Assembly: GCA_963780545.1 (NCBI GenBank)
Contig: CAWACK010000017.1
Span: forward strand, 1-64,000
DNA length: 64,000 bases
Direction of reading: 5' to 3'
Source: UBA8941 sp963780545
GTDB lineage: Archaea > Thermoproteota > Bathyarchaeia > TCS64
Part shown: positions 44,057 through 53,866 of the stretch, one piece after another
How positions within the stretch are numbered: position 1 is the first letter of the stretch
Layout: the number at the start of each line of letters is the position of its first letter
Position numbers and translations under genes: made by a program
The notes under the pieces: model-generated
What the model saw: only the letters and a program-made list of their open reading frames with translations
The model's database searches: none
Told to the model about the DNA's origin: nothing

Positions 44057-45598
44057 ATGCCAAGCAACGAATTCTACCTGAGCCAGTTCAAGGCAAGAAG
44101 CCCAATCAACCCGCCAAAGCGAGTCTGGTTATTCGACACAAGTCTACGAGATGGGGAGCAGACCCCGGGAGTTACTTATACTGTCGATGAGAAGGTTGAA
44201 ATCGCTCGAAACCTCGACGAACTCGGGGTACCCAAGATCGAAGCTGGTTTCGCCATCGCGAGCGACGGCGAGGCTGAGGCGGTGAAGAGGATCGCCGCCC
44301 AGGGCTATAAGAGCATAATTACCACGTTGGCGCGTCCATTAAAGGAGGACATCGACAAGGCCCTCTGGTGTGATGTCCCCTACATTCACATATTCATCAG
44401 TACAAGCGACCTCCACATCGAAACTATGATGAAGACGACAAGGGAGGAGGTCCTCAGGCAGAGTGTTGAAAGTATCGAATACGCGAAGGACCACGGTGTT
44501 CGCGTCGAGTATAGTCCACAGGACGCTACTCGCACAGATATGGACTACCTCATCGAGATCTGTAGGGCCGCGGAGGATGCTGGAGCCGAGGTGCTAAACA
44601 TACCAGATACAGTTGGCGTCATGACGCCCCGAATGACGTTTGAGTTCTTCAGCGAGTTGAAGAAGCACACACATGTCCCCCTTAGCGCCCACGCTCACAA
44701 CGATCTAGGGCAAGCGGTAGCTAATACCCTCGCCGCCATCGAGGCGGGTGCAGAGCAGGCCCATGTAACGATCAACGGCCTCGGCGAGCGTGCAGGGAAC
44801 GCTAGTTTGGAACAGGTTGCAGTCTGCTTAGAGGCGCAGTATAAGATCGAGACCGGGCTAAAGTTCGAAAAGATTGCCGCGATATCAGAGCTAGTCCAGC
44901 ATTACAGCGGCATCTATCTCCCCCCGACGACGCCGATAGTTGGAGACAACGCCTTCGCCCACGAGTCAGGGATCCATGTCCACGGTGTCCTGGCGCACAG
45001 CGGCAACTATGAGATCCTCTCCCCCGAGTTTGTTGGTAAGAAGAGGAGGATCGTTGCGGGGAAGCATGCAGGACGACACGGCATTGGCACGATGATTGAG
45101 GACATGGGTCTTCAACCCTCAAAGGAGCAGCTAAAGGACATCGCCACAGCGGTCAAGACGCTTGGCGACTCCGGCAAGTCAGTCACCGACACCGACCTAT
45201 ACGCGATCGCGAAGAACATAATGAATATCAAAAGCGACGAGAGAGTGAAACTCAAGGAACTTGTAGTCGTCACCGGCAACACGGTTACCCCCACGGCATC
45301 AGCAATAATCGTCATCGACGGTAAAGAATACACAGGCGCAGGCACCGGCAATGGCCCCATCGATGCCGCCGTTAAGGCCCTCACCAATGTAGAGAAGGGC
45401 TTCAAGGAAATGAGCCTAGAGAAGTTCAACATGAAGGCCATAACAGGTGGAACCAACGCCGTCGCCGACGTCACGGTGAGCATGCGCCGCAATGGCAGAC
45501 ACGTCACCGCGAGCAGCGTCAACGGTGACACAGTCATGGCGAGCGTCGAGGCAATCCTAAAGGGCATGAATAGGCTCATGGAGTCGGAGAAGGAATAA
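44057..45598 (+). CDS. leuA: 2-isopropylmalate synthase-type enzyme (LeuA family)
   Basis: This protein of 513 residues begins VWLFDTSLRDGEQTPGVTYTVDEK, the HMGL-like active-site segment, with LSAHAHNDLGQAVANTLAAIEAGA further on. A C-terminal LeuA regulatory domain (KLKELVVVTGNTVTPTASAIIVI) occupies the last 130 residues. Members include isopropylmalate, citramalate and homocitrate synthases. The leuC, leuD and leuB genes that follow favour leucine synthesis but a role for homocitrate or coenzyme B-type chemistry is possible. The stop overlaps the leuC start by one base. Confidence 0.88.
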   Translation: MPSNEFYLSQFKARSPINPPKRVWLFDTSLRDGEQTPGVTYTVDEKVEIARNLDELGVPKIEAGFAIASDGEAEAVKRIAAQGYKSIITTLARPLKEDIDKALWCDVPYIHIFISTSDLHIETMMKTTREEVLRQSVESIEYAKDHGVRVEYSPQDATRTDMDYLIEICRAAEDAGAEVLNIPDTVGVMTPRMTFEFFSELKKHTHVPLSAHAHNDLGQAVANTLAAIEAGAEQAHVTINGLGERAGNASLEQVAVCLEAQYKIETGLKFEKIAAISELVQHYSGIYLPPTTPIVGDNAFAHESGIHVHGVLAHSGNYEILSPEFVGKKRRIVAGKHAGRHGIGTMIEDMGLQPSKEQLKDIATAVKTLGDSGKSVTDTDLYAIAKNIMNIKSDERVKLKELVVVTGNTVTPTASAIIVIDGKEYTGAGTGNGPIDAAVKALTNVEKGFKEMSLEKFNMKAITGGTNAVADVTVSMRRNGRHVTASSVNGDTVMASVEAILKGMNRLMESEKE

Positions 45599-46857
45599 TG
45601 GGCCAAACTGTAAGCCAGAAGATTCTAGCCGAACACGCGGGCCGTAAAAGCGTCGAACCAGGCGAGATCGTCAAAGCCAAGATAGATATCGCCATGGCCC
45701 CTGACCTAACCGCGGTCCTAGCATACAACGCGATGAAGAGCATGGGGGTCGATAGAGTCTGGGACAAGAGCAGAGTCATCTTCCTCAACGACCACATTGC
45801 TCCCCCAACAACTGTCCAGAACGCGACCCTACAGAAACAGTGTAGGGAGATCGCGTATGACGAGGGCTTCACGAACTTCTATGACATCAACGCCGGTGTC
45901 TGCCACCAAGTGCTACCCGAGAAGGGACACGTTTGGCCTGGGATGGTCCTCGTCGGCGCGGACAGCCACACATGCACACACGGCGCCTTCGGCGCCTTCG
46001 CTACTGGCATAGGGTCGACTGACATGGGTGCCGTCCTGGCGACGGGTAAACTATGGTTCAAGGTACCTGAGACGATAAGGGTTGAGGTTGATGGGAAACT
46101 CCCGAAGTGGGTGGCCGCAAAGGATGTAGTACTCAAGTCAGCCAAGGAGATTGGCGCAGATGGAGCCACCTATATGGCCATCGAGTACGGTGGTGGAACG
46201 ATTCGTACCTTGAGTATGGCCGGCAGGATGACTCTCTGCAACATGGCTGTAGAGATGGGGGGCAAGACGGGCATCGTCGAACCCGACGGAATCACAGACG
46301 ATTTTCTAAAGGAACGAGTCAAGAACAAGTACAAAAAAATCACGTCCGATCCCGATGCCGAATACACGAAGACTGTAAATATTGACGCCTCAGCTCTGGA
46401 GCCGCAGGTGGCGTGTCCACATTCCGTAGATAATGTCAAACCCGTCACCGAGGTCGCTGACACGAAGGTTAATCAGGTCTTCATCGGGTCCTGCACGAAC
46501 GGGCGATTAGAGGACCTTGAGGTGGCAGCGACGATACTGAAGGGAAAGAAGATCCACAGAGACGTCAGACTTATGGTCACACCGGCCAGCTTCGAGGTCT
46601 ATGGCGAGGCCAACGCAAAAGGAATCATAAAGATACTGATGGACGCGGGTGGCGTAGTCTGCAACCCAAGCTGCGGAGCCTGCTTCGGCGGTAACAACGG
46701 ACTAATAGCCCCCGGCGAGGTCAGCCTATCAACAAGTAACAGGAACTTCAAGGGGCGCCAAGGAAGCACAGAGGGATTCGTTTACCTCTCCTCCCCAGCG
46801 ACGGCTGCAGCATCAGCGCTTAGGGGTGTCATATCGGACCCAAGGGAGGTCAAATGA
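45598..46857 (+). CDS. leuC: 3-isopropylmalate dehydratase large subunit (aconitase family)
   Basis: This protein of 419 residues has the 4Fe-4S cysteines of the aconitase fold: one in FIGSCTNGRLEDL and two in CNPSCGACFGG. The segments VGADSHTCTHGAFGAFATGIGSTDMG and SNRNFKGRQGS, and the size, fit the archaeal/bacterial LeuC (HACN/IPMI) large-subunit type. It starts on the last base of the leuA stop codon, so translation is coupled. The next gene begins immediately after its stop. The pair LeuC-LeuD isomerises isopropylmalate, or homoaconitate in relatives. Confidence 0.92.
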   Translation: MGQTVSQKILAEHAGRKSVEPGEIVKAKIDIAMAPDLTAVLAYNAMKSMGVDRVWDKSRVIFLNDHIAPPTTVQNATLQKQCREIAYDEGFTNFYDINAGVCHQVLPEKGHVWPGMVLVGADSHTCTHGAFGAFATGIGSTDMGAVLATGKLWFKVPETIRVEVDGKLPKWVAAKDVVLKSAKEIGADGATYMAIEYGGGTIRTLSMAGRMTLCNMAVEMGGKTGIVEPDGITDDFLKERVKNKYKKITSDPDAEYTKTVNIDASALEPQVACPHSVDNVKPVTEVADTKVNQVFIGSCTNGRLEDLEVAATILKGKKIHRDVRLMVTPASFEVYGEANAKGIIKILMDAGGVVCNPSCGACFGGNNGLIAPGEVSLSTSNRNFKGRQGSTEGFVYLSSPATAAASALRGVISDPREVK

Positions 46858-47352
46858 ATGAACATAAAGGGTAAGGCGTGGAACTACGGCGACAACATAA
46901 ACACCGACTTCATGTTCCCAGGCAGATATCTAGAGCTGATCGACCCTAAGGAGATCGCGAAGCACGCCATGGAGGGGATAGATCCCACCTTCGCGAAGAA
47001 GGTTCAGAAGGGCGACATACTGGTTGGCGGCAACAACGTTGGACTCGGCTCCAGTAGAGAGCAGGCTCCGCTTGCGTTGAAGCACTCCGGCGTCGGAGCC
47101 GTCGTAGCGGAGAGCTTCGCCCGAATATTCTACAGGAACGCCTTCAACGTCGGACTTCCAGCTATCGAATGCCCAGGAGTCTCAAAGAAGGTGAAGACCG
47201 GCGATGAGATCGAGATTGACACCGCGACGGGTACCATCACTATCAACGGCAAAGAAAAGCTAAAGATCAAACCACTTCCCGAGTTCATGATTCAACTCCT
47301 AAACGAGGGGGGTTTAGCACCATACCTAAAGAAGCACATGAAGGAATGGTGA
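46858..47352 (+). CDS. leuD: 3-isopropylmalate dehydratase small subunit
   Basis: This 164-residue protein has GDNINTDFMFPGRYLELIDPKE and VGGNNVGLGSSREQAPLALKHSG, the small-subunit active-site loop. The residues after RYL (EL) match neither of the two loop variants I recall for isopropylmalate and homoaconitate, so the substrate cannot be fixed. The gene starts one base after the leuC stop and ends 4 bases before leuB. Confidence 0.92.
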   Translation: MNIKGKAWNYGDNINTDFMFPGRYLELIDPKEIAKHAMEGIDPTFAKKVQKGDILVGGNNVGLGSSREQAPLALKHSGVGAVVAESFARIFYRNAFNVGLPAIECPGVSKKVKTGDEIEIDTATGTITINGKEKLKIKPLPEFMIQLLNEGGLAPYLKKHMKEW

Positions 47353-47356
47353 AGAC

Positions 47357-48373
47357 ATGACAAAATACAGGGTAGCAGTCATACCCGGCGACGGTATTGG
47401 CCCAGAGGTGATGTCTGCGGCCGTCTCCGTACTTCAAGCAATGGAGGACCAATCCGGCAAGTTCGGCTTCGTGTTCACCGAGTATATGGCGGGGGACGCC
47501 TATAAGGCGAAGACCGGAGTCGCGATGACGGAGGAGACCTTCGAAGCCGTGAAGGCTTCAGACGCCTGCCTCTTCGCAGCTGTTGGCGAGTCGGCTAAGG
47601 AGGTAATCATCCCGCTTCGCCAGAGGCTAAACCTCTATGCCAACATCCGCCCCGCGAAGGTGTACCCAAACGTCCCCAATGTGAAGGGCCAGATGGATAT
47701 GGTCATCGTCAGGGAGAACACAGAGTGCCTATACAAGCGGATACAGGACGGCGGCCCAGACTGGGGCGTAGCGCTGAGGGTCATTACCAGAACCGCGTCC
47801 GAACGAATAGCGAAGTATGCCTTTGAGCTCGCCCGAAGGGAGGGAAGGAGGAAGGTCACCTGCGTCCACAAATCGAATATGATGGAGACGACCTGCGGCC
47901 TCTTCCAGGACAGCTGCAGGAAAGTCGCGGCGGGTTACAGTGACATCGGCTACAATGAGGAGATCGTTGACGCTTGTGCCATGAAGATGGTTATGTTCCC
48001 TGAGCGCTTCGACGTCATGGTTACGACGAACCTATTCGGTGATATCCTCAGCGACTTAGCCGCTGGAATCGTCGGCGGACTCGGTATGGCCCCCTCCGCT
48101 AACATCGGTGACAAGATGGCGGTCTTCGAACCCGTACACGGCTCAGCGCCAGACATAGCGGGAAAGGGAATAGCCAATCCCATAGCCCAAATTCTTAGCG
48201 CCGGGATGATGTTAGAATGGCTCGGTCAAAAGCAGGCGGCTAAGACACTCGAGGCGGCTATCATCGAGGTCCTCAAGGATGGAAAAATCCTCACACCGGA
48301 CCTTAAGGGGAGTGCAAAGACAGTTGATGTGGCAAAGGCCGTCGTCTCTAAGCTCGCCGAAAAAACCTTTTAA
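47357..48373 (+). CDS. leuB: 3-isopropylmalate dehydrogenase (or isocitrate/homoisocitrate-type)
   Basis: This protein of 338 residues has the beta-decarboxylating dehydrogenase motifs RVAVIPGDGIGPEVM, MVIVRENTECLYK, TCVHKSNMMETTCGLF, NLFGDILSDLAAGIVGGLGMAPSANIGD and PVHGSAPDIAGKGIANPIA. It oxidises the malate analogue made by LeuC/LeuD. Together with leuA the operon forms a full chain-elongation cycle. Cofactor (NAD or NADP) cannot be assigned reliably. Confidence 0.9.
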   Translation: MTKYRVAVIPGDGIGPEVMSAAVSVLQAMEDQSGKFGFVFTEYMAGDAYKAKTGVAMTEETFEAVKASDACLFAAVGESAKEVIIPLRQRLNLYANIRPAKVYPNVPNVKGQMDMVIVRENTECLYKRIQDGGPDWGVALRVITRTASERIAKYAFELARREGRRKVTCVHKSNMMETTCGLFQDSCRKVAAGYSDIGYNEEIVDACAMKMVMFPERFDVMVTTNLFGDILSDLAAGIVGGLGMAPSANIGDKMAVFEPVHGSAPDIAGKGIANPIAQILSAGMMLEWLGQKQAAKTLEAAIIEVLKDGKILTPDLKGSAKTVDVAKAVVSKLAEKTF

Positions 48374-48601
48374 ACAATTTATTCCAGCTCTTGTGCACTG
48401 ATTAAATTTCATATTACTGTAGTAATGAGTATTCAATTCCTTCTGAAGAAATCGTTTGTGTTTACGACGTGGAGACAAAAAGCCTCTCCAGATGCTGCAG
48501 GTAACGCGTGTTAACAGAACCATATGTCGCAAGGTCCAAGCATACAACAAAACCTTTTATTCATCTAGATACGCTAACCCTGCCGGGAGCAAGAATGTCC
48601 G

Positions 48602-49084
48602 GTGAACGTTTCCTCCAGCAGTAAAGCTGGATTCTACCCGACTCCCGAATTCAAGAATCTTCTTCAATCACTCAACGACCTGAAGAAAGAAGTATCCAGA
48701 TTCGGGAAGACCCACCCAGACAAGATCGGATATAACCGATTGATCAAAAATGTAGACTCTCTGGAGGAGTCGATGAAGGAGCACTATCGTGAGCTCTATG
48801 CTATAGAAGGCGCCCTTGAAACAGCTTCAAGCAGAAGACTCACGGAGAAGCAGAGAATGATGCTCCAAATAATCTCCGAGGTCCAGGGGGAGACCCTCTA
48901 CACGACTCTCATAGAGAAAGTCTCTAAGGAGCTCGAGATACCCAAGTCGACGGTGCGCTGGAACCTTAAGGGACTACGCGACTCTGGGCTCATAACCGCA
49001 GGGGACCGAGACAATAAAGGCATCCCGGTGAGGCTCACGGAGACGGGCCGGATCATGGCTGGCGTCGTCTCCCCAGCTGATTAA
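48602..49084 (+). CDS. Winged-helix transcriptional regulator
   Basis: This 160-residue protein has an N-terminal helical region with a coiled coil (NLLQSLNDLKKEVSRF, YNRLIKNVDSLEESMKEHY) and a C-terminal winged helix (LTEKQRMMLQIISEVQGETLYTTLIEKVSKELEIPKSTVRWNLKGLRDSGLI). A GTG at 48602 is used. It lies 228 bases after leuB and could regulate the leu operon, but there is no direct sign of that. Confidence 0.75.
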   Translation: MNVSSSSKAGFYPTPEFKNLLQSLNDLKKEVSRFGKTHPDKIGYNRLIKNVDSLEESMKEHYRELYAIEGALETASSRRLTEKQRMMLQIISEVQGETLYTTLIEKVSKELEIPKSTVRWNLKGLRDSGLITAGDRDNKGIPVRLTETGRIMAGVVSPAD

Positions 49085-49127
49085 GAAACTATTTTAAACA
49101 CTCAGGCATGGTCTGTGGTGATGTAGA

Positions 49128-49370
49128 ATGTCCGTCAAGGCATACATCATGATCAACGTCAAAACCGGGACAGAGGACGAGGTCTGCGAGAAGGTCCTCA
49201 AATTCAGCGAAGTCGAGGAGGCAGCCGCCATCTACGGTGAGTTCGACCTGATACTCAAAGTCAAGGCGAAGGACATGAACAACCTCGACAAGCTTATCGT
49301 GGACAAGCTGAGGGGGATACCCGACATCCTCCTCACAGCAACGATGCTCATCGCTAAGGAGTACAAGTAA
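49128..49370 (+). CDS. Stand-alone RAM (Lrp/AsnC ligand-binding) domain protein
   Basis: This 80-residue protein is one RAM domain without a DNA-binding helix: KAYIMINVKTGTEDEVCEKVL, then AAAIYGEFDLILKVKAKDMNNLDKLI. Such proteins form ring-shaped oligomers that bind amino acids and can modulate full-length Lrp regulators. It follows the winged-helix regulator 43 bases downstream. Confidence 0.9.
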   Translation: MSVKAYIMINVKTGTEDEVCEKVLKFSEVEEAAAIYGEFDLILKVKAKDMNNLDKLIVDKLRGIPDILLTATMLIAKEYK

Positions 49371-49415
49371 CGCGATTCAACGATTTCTCGAAGATACTTC
49401 ATTCAAGTGACCACC

Positions 49416-49815
49416 ATGAGAATTGGTCTCATAACGATTCTCACCGACCACATGGAGTCGATGAGAAGTTTCTACGAGAGATATCCTTGGATTTAGTGTC
49501 AAGGAGGACCTCGGTAACTACGTTGAGTTCGAGAATCGAGGCGTTCGATTTGCCCTAACAACGCGTGGAGTGATGTCTGACGGAACCGGACATCAAAGCT
49601 ACAGTGCTAAGGCGATAGGGCAACGCTTCGAGCTCGCGTTCCCCGTTGAATCACCTGGGCAGGTCGATACCAAGTACAATGAAATTGTTGCGAAGGGTGC
49701 GGATCCCATTAAAGCACCAGAGGACATGCCTTGGGGAAGAAGGACCGCCTTCATTTCTGACCCGGATGGCAACATACACGAGATTTACTCGCTCCGAGCC
49801 GGCGAGGAGATCTAA
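49416..49815 (+). CDS. VOC/glyoxalase-superfamily protein, frame interrupted near 49482
   Basis: ATG 49416 gives RIGLITILTDHMESMRSFYER, then the frame stops. The next frame reads ILGFSVKEDLGNYVEFENRG and continues to GRRTAFISDPDGNIHEIYSL at 49815. One extra base in GAGATATCC restores FYERILGFSV. The joined product, about 132 residues, is a single VOC domain. A second frame break in the window (52693-52702) has the same GAGATATCC context. Substrate unknown. Confidence 0.75.
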
Positions 49816-49827
49816 AACGGCGTAAAG

Positions 49828-49835
49828 TTTAATAT
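49828..49835 (+). promoter_or_regulatory. TATA box of tRNA-Asp
   Basis: TTTAATAT is centred about 30 bases before the tRNA 5' end, the normal archaeal distance. Confidence 0.5.
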
Positions 49836-49861
49836 GGAAACCTCATTCAATTCATCGGCGT

Positions 49862-49940
49862 GCCCTGGTAGTATAGTCCGGCCTAGTATGTTCGGCTGTC
49901 ACCCGAAAGATCCCGGGTCCAAATCCCGGCCAGGGCGCCA
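49862..49940 (+). tRNA. tRNA-Asp (anticodon GTC), CCA encoded
   Basis: The 7-base acceptor stem GCCCTGG pairs with CCAGGGC (49930-49936), followed by discriminator G and CCA at 49938-49940. The anticodon stem TTCGG/CCGAA encloses CTGTCAC with anticodon GTC at 49898-49900. The T arm is CCGGG/CCCGG around TCCAAAT. No intron is present. A T-rich run at about 49985-50003 may end transcription. Confidence 0.97.
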
Positions 49941-50051
49941 CTACACTCACTATTATCTGATTTAATAAATGATGAAGCAAATTTCATTTTAATATTTTTT
50001 TTATTTAGTAGTAATTCCTTTTTTGGTTTTCTGAAATCAATATTCCCTTTT

Positions 50052-51831
50052 TTAGAGTGTAGCCTCGAGCTGGTTAATAAAATCCTCAAACTGCTGAATG
50101 CCTTTCATCCAGAAGTTCTCATCTGTGATGTCGAAGCCAAGATCCTTAGCTAGGTCTTTGGGGGATCTACTCGACCCGGCAGAGAGCAGTGCCCTAAGCT
50201 TCGGAACAAAGGCCTTCCCCTGCTCCTTGTAAAGCCTATAGAGTGCATAGACAAAAAGCTGGGAGTACACATAGGGGTAGTTGTAAAACCTATAGTTGGG
50301 AATGTAGTAATGGGGCTTCATTGTCCACTCCCACTTCATCTCTGGTAGCCAATCTACCGCGTCGCCGTAGATCTTGTCTCGGGAAGTAGTCCAGAGGTCT
50401 GAGACGGTTTCACCGTCCAGGAACTTCCCCGCCTCGATGGCTTCATACATGGATTGCTCGAACCAGACGCGGGCACTAACTTGGAAGGCGGCCATGCCGA
50501 ACTCGTCAAGGACGTTTGCGAGGACGGCTTGCTTCTCCTCCTTAGTCTTCGCCTCAGCTAGAAGTCTGTCGGTGAGGAGAAGCTCCCCAAAACCGCTGCC
50601 ACACTCTGCGATGCAGCTACCTATCTCGTAGTTACTAGGCTTCTGGTGGCGGCTACCGAGGTATGCATGGACTGCGTGACCTAGTTCATGGGCCTGAGTG
50701 TAGACATCCCCCATGCGACCGTTGAAGCTCATAAGGACCCAAGCGGACTTCCCAGCTAGCCAGCTGGCGCAGAATGCGCCTGAGCGTTTCCCGTTTCGAA
50801 CCTCGCCGTCGATGTGACGTTGGCTATACATTTCTTCGACCCATCTTCCGAATTCCTCGTCGAAGCCTCTCGTAGGCGGAGACAACCTCCTTCCGTGAGT
50901 CTTCCCAGGTATACAATTTATCGGGTGCCTTGGGTAAAGGCGCTATAAGATCCCAGTTCCCGAGCTTCTCTAGCCCCATCAGCTTTGCTTTGAGGCGTAA
51001 GTATCGACGATATGCGCTGGTGTTCCTCTCCATGGTCCGCATGAGTACTTCGATGGTTTCCTTTTCGACATCATTCGCGATTAGGCTCTGGGTCATCGGG
51101 GATGAGTACTTTCTCCACTCGCACATCTGTAGGTGATCTGAGCAGATAGCTCGGATCGCACTCGCCCAAACTATTTCGTCTTTGCCTAAGCCATCGTAGA
51201 CTACCCTGTTTGCTTCGCGCCGTAGGGCCCTATTTGGGCTCTGGTAGAGGCTGATGACCTCGCCATAGGGCATCGTCTTCTCCTCGCCGTCGACGACGAT
51301 CCTGAAGCTTCGGGTGCTGAGCCAGTCTCCTTGAAGCTGGGACCAAGCGTCTACGCCGTTCTGATCCTTTGCCATTGTAAGCTTCTCAAGATCCTCCGTC
51401 ATGATGTGGGGTGTTCTGAGGACAATCCTCTCAAGTAGGTGTCTATACTCGGCGAGTCTCCGATCAGCGACGATATCCGGTTTTACCTTGAGGAGGTCAC
51501 AGAGCTCTATTTCCATGAATGCGAGGATCTGCCCTGCCTTTGTTCCTGTTCTTCTAGCTGCCTCGTAGAGTCGCTTGGATATTGGGTCGATGGAGTCTGC
51601 GCTGTATCTTAAGCTGCAGTATTCGGAGACTCCCTCATATCTTAGGGAGATATCGTCTCTCAGTTCGAGTAGGGTGAGGAGTCCAGCAGCGTCGAGGCTA
51701 GTGATCTTGCCTCTGTATTTCTCAGCGATCTTGTTCGCCTCCGCGACCATCTCATCGAGTTTGTCGGTGATCCATTCTGGGGTAGAGTTCTCGACCATCT
51801 GAGCTATGTCCCATCTCCTCTTCTCTGACAA
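50052..51831 (-). CDS. pepF: Oligoendopeptidase F (M3B metallopeptidase), frame interrupted near 50866
   Basis: Two frames form one protein of about 593 residues. The upstream frame runs from about 51831 to VVSAYE; the second, from GFDEEFGRWVEEMYSQRH, contains the zinc site QAHELGHAVHAYLG (HELGH) with the Glu of CIAECGSGFGE, and MKPHYYIPNYRFYNYPYVYSQLF at the C-terminus. Deleting one C at 50866-50867 gives SAYESFDEEFG. The first ATG (51966) overlaps the divergent SWIM gene, and TTG 51831 (LSEKRRWDIAQM) is a better start. It cleaves short peptides in the cytoplasm. Confidence 0.85.
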
Positions 51832-51954
51832 AACTGAGCCTCCGTTGCTTGATGGTTGTTCGGCCTCGGAGATAATAGTTGCTTTAAGAAATCTGTAGCG
51901 AGGAAGATGGAATAGCTTATCTCGGTCCTCCTGTTCCCTGTTTTTGATGCAACT

Positions 51955-52182
51955 ATGCCTCTCCACAAGATGCTCGATAAGGCGGATAGGCTCCTAAAGG
52001 CTGGGAGGATCGAGCGTCTAGAAGGCGGCCACTTCAACGTCATAGGTGACCATGGAACCTACTCGCTTGTTGTGAAGGATGGGCGCGTCTACTGTAGTTG
52101 CCCGGGTTTCCAGGAGAAAGGCGTGTGCAGCCACAGTCTGGCCGTGATGAAGCTCACTCAGAGCCCCCGCGACAGATATTGA
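51955..52182 (+). CDS. SWIM zinc-finger protein
   Basis: This 75-residue protein ends in a SWIM-type zinc finger with pattern C-x-C-x8-C-x-H: CSCPGFQEKGVCSHSLAVMKL. The preceding strand-rich part (GGHFNVIGDHGTYSLVVKDGRVY) is the usual SWIM lead. SWIM domains bind DNA or proteins, often with helicases or ubiquitin-type factors; the protein is short and probably works with a partner. It is divergent from pepF. Confidence 0.85.
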   Translation: MPLHKMLDKADRLLKAGRIERLEGGHFNVIGDHGTYSLVVKDGRVYCSCPGFQEKGVCSHSLAVMKLTQSPRDRY

Positions 52183-52232
52183 GTCGATGAAAAAATTGAA
52201 AGGGCACGGCGATAAACCATCTTCGAACTGTT

Positions 52233-53034
52233 TTGACTTCGTCTGAGGGTTTCATTGAAGTCGATGGCTTTAGGATACACTACGCCACCTGGGGGAGGAG
52301 AGGTGGAAAGATCGTCATCCTGCACAGCATGGGGATGGACGCGTATAGCATGGAGAAGATGTGTGAGGCGCTTGAGGATAAGTATAGCATCCTCGCCCTA
52401 ACGATCCTCGCCCACGGGGACTCCACTGTCCCCACGGCGACGGTTACTCTCCCGGAACACGCGGAGCTGCTCAGAGAATGTTACAGAAAGCTGGGGTACA
52501 TTCCCTGCGTCCTAATCGGTCATAGCATTGGTGGGAGGATGAGCATGATACTAGCAGCGGATCATCCCGATGAGGTTAAAGGGGTGGTTCTGGTCGATAT
52601 CGCCCCACCTGACCCTGTATCGCGGTCATGGAGTCAGACGAGCCCAGAGTTACTGAAGAATGAGGCTGATGCATTGGCTTATTTGAACGCAGAGATATCC
52701 AGGCTTCTCACCAGAGTATATCGAGAATAGGCTAAAACACGGCTTCATTAGACAACCCGATGGAAGCCTTAAACCTAAACCCACAGGTACCCCAGCGATG
52801 ACGAGCTACTACACGGACCTTTGGCCCTACGTGGAGAAGATACGGGTCCCCACGAAGCTGATCCTGGGCTCCGAAAGCACACTCGTCACCCCAGAGAAGA
52901 GGGAGAGAATGGCTAAGTTGATACCCGGGCTTGAGGTAGTGACTGTAGAAGGGGCAAGTCATATGGTGCCACAGGACAAACCAATAGAGTTCGAGAAAGA
53001 GGTACGGTCCTTCCTCCAACGACTAAGATGGTAG
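52233..53034 (+). CDS. Alpha/beta-hydrolase, frame interrupted near 52698
   Basis: The first frame carries GHSIGGRMSMILA (nucleophile Ser) after LHSMGMDAYSMEK. The second frame starts with PGFSPEYIENRLKHGFIRQPDGS and continues to YTDLWPYVEKIRVPTKLILGS and the catalytic His in VEGASHMVPQDKP. Removing one base from GAGATATCC (52693-52702) joins the two into about 265 residues. It is a carboxylesterase- or haloalkane-dehalogenase-type enzyme; substrate is unknown. The TTG start follows a TATA-like GCGATAAA about 25 bases upstream. Confidence 0.8.
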
Positions 53035-53068
53035 TCTAACCATGCGAGCACTATGAGGGGGAGGCTCA

Positions 53069-53702
53069 TTGAGGGTCGTTGTTTTTGGGGCAACAGGCGG
53101 AACAGGTAAGCTGCTTATACAACAGGCAATCGCAGATAGTTACCAAGTTGTGGCTTACGCCCGTAATCCTTCAAAGATAGATTTTAAGAGTGAGCAGTTA
53201 ACCATCGTGAAAGGCGAATTATCTGACGAGAGGTCGATTGAGAACGCAATAAACGGCGCAGACGCAGTGATCAGCCTACTTGGACCTAGAGGAGACTCAA
53301 AACACAAACCGCTCACAAATGGCATGCAGAACATCGTCAAAGCAATGAAGACTAAGAGCGTACGAAGGCTCGTCGCCTCGTCAACTCTGAGCGCAAGAGA
53401 TCCTGAGGATAAACCCAATTTTACGGTGAGCTTCATGGTGGGTATCGTTAAAACTACAATGCACGCTGCATACGATGATATCATAGGAGCTGCAGAGGTT
53501 GTACGTGGCTCCGACCTCGATTGGACAATCGTTAGGGTAGCAACTCTGAATGATAAGCCGAAGGCCGGAGCAGTTAAGGTTGGGTACGTGGGCTCAGGTC
53601 AAGATGGGTTTAGGCATCTCTCGTGGCGACTTCGCCGATTTTATGCTCAAACAAGTCGAGGATAAGAGACACATGAGACAAGCACCCTCAATCAGTAATT
53701 AA
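53069..53702 (+). CDS. NmrA/SDR-like NAD(P)-binding protein, frame interrupted near 53601
   Basis: The protein starts RVVVFGATGGTGKLLIQQA, a Rossmann GxxGxxG motif, then GELSDERSIENAINGADAVISLLG and LVASSTLSARD. The frame fails near 53600; the next frame continues GLGISRGDFADFMLKQVED to TAA at 53700-53702. Removing one A from TCAAG at 53600-53602 restores GSGQMGLGISRGDFADF. It is about 210 residues of the NmrA/flavin-reductase (BLVRB-like) group. TTG is used as the start. It follows the hydrolase by 34 bases. Confidence 0.8.
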
Positions 53703-53866
53703 CGAGGAAAAATAGGGTTATGAAAAGACAGTATGCGACAGATTGATCAACAAAGGTTCATACATTCTACGAGACTCTTCTGATAAATGTTTCAAATCAA
53801 AGACTGATAAAATCGCTCACGAAATACTGAATTGATAAACGATTTATCCAAAATCAATTCTCAGTC

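Noticed and set aside
48413..48426. ATTACTGTAGTAAT inverted repeat after leuB
   Set aside because: Short arms in an AT-rich spacer with no promoter or T-run placement to support a role.
49862..49940. tRNA as an integration site with direct repeat of its 3' end
   Set aside because: I found no second copy of the tRNA 3' end nearby.
49883..50089. A 68-codon minus-strand frame across the tRNA
   Set aside because: It overlaps the tRNA-Asp gene and the pepF end and has no protein-like features.
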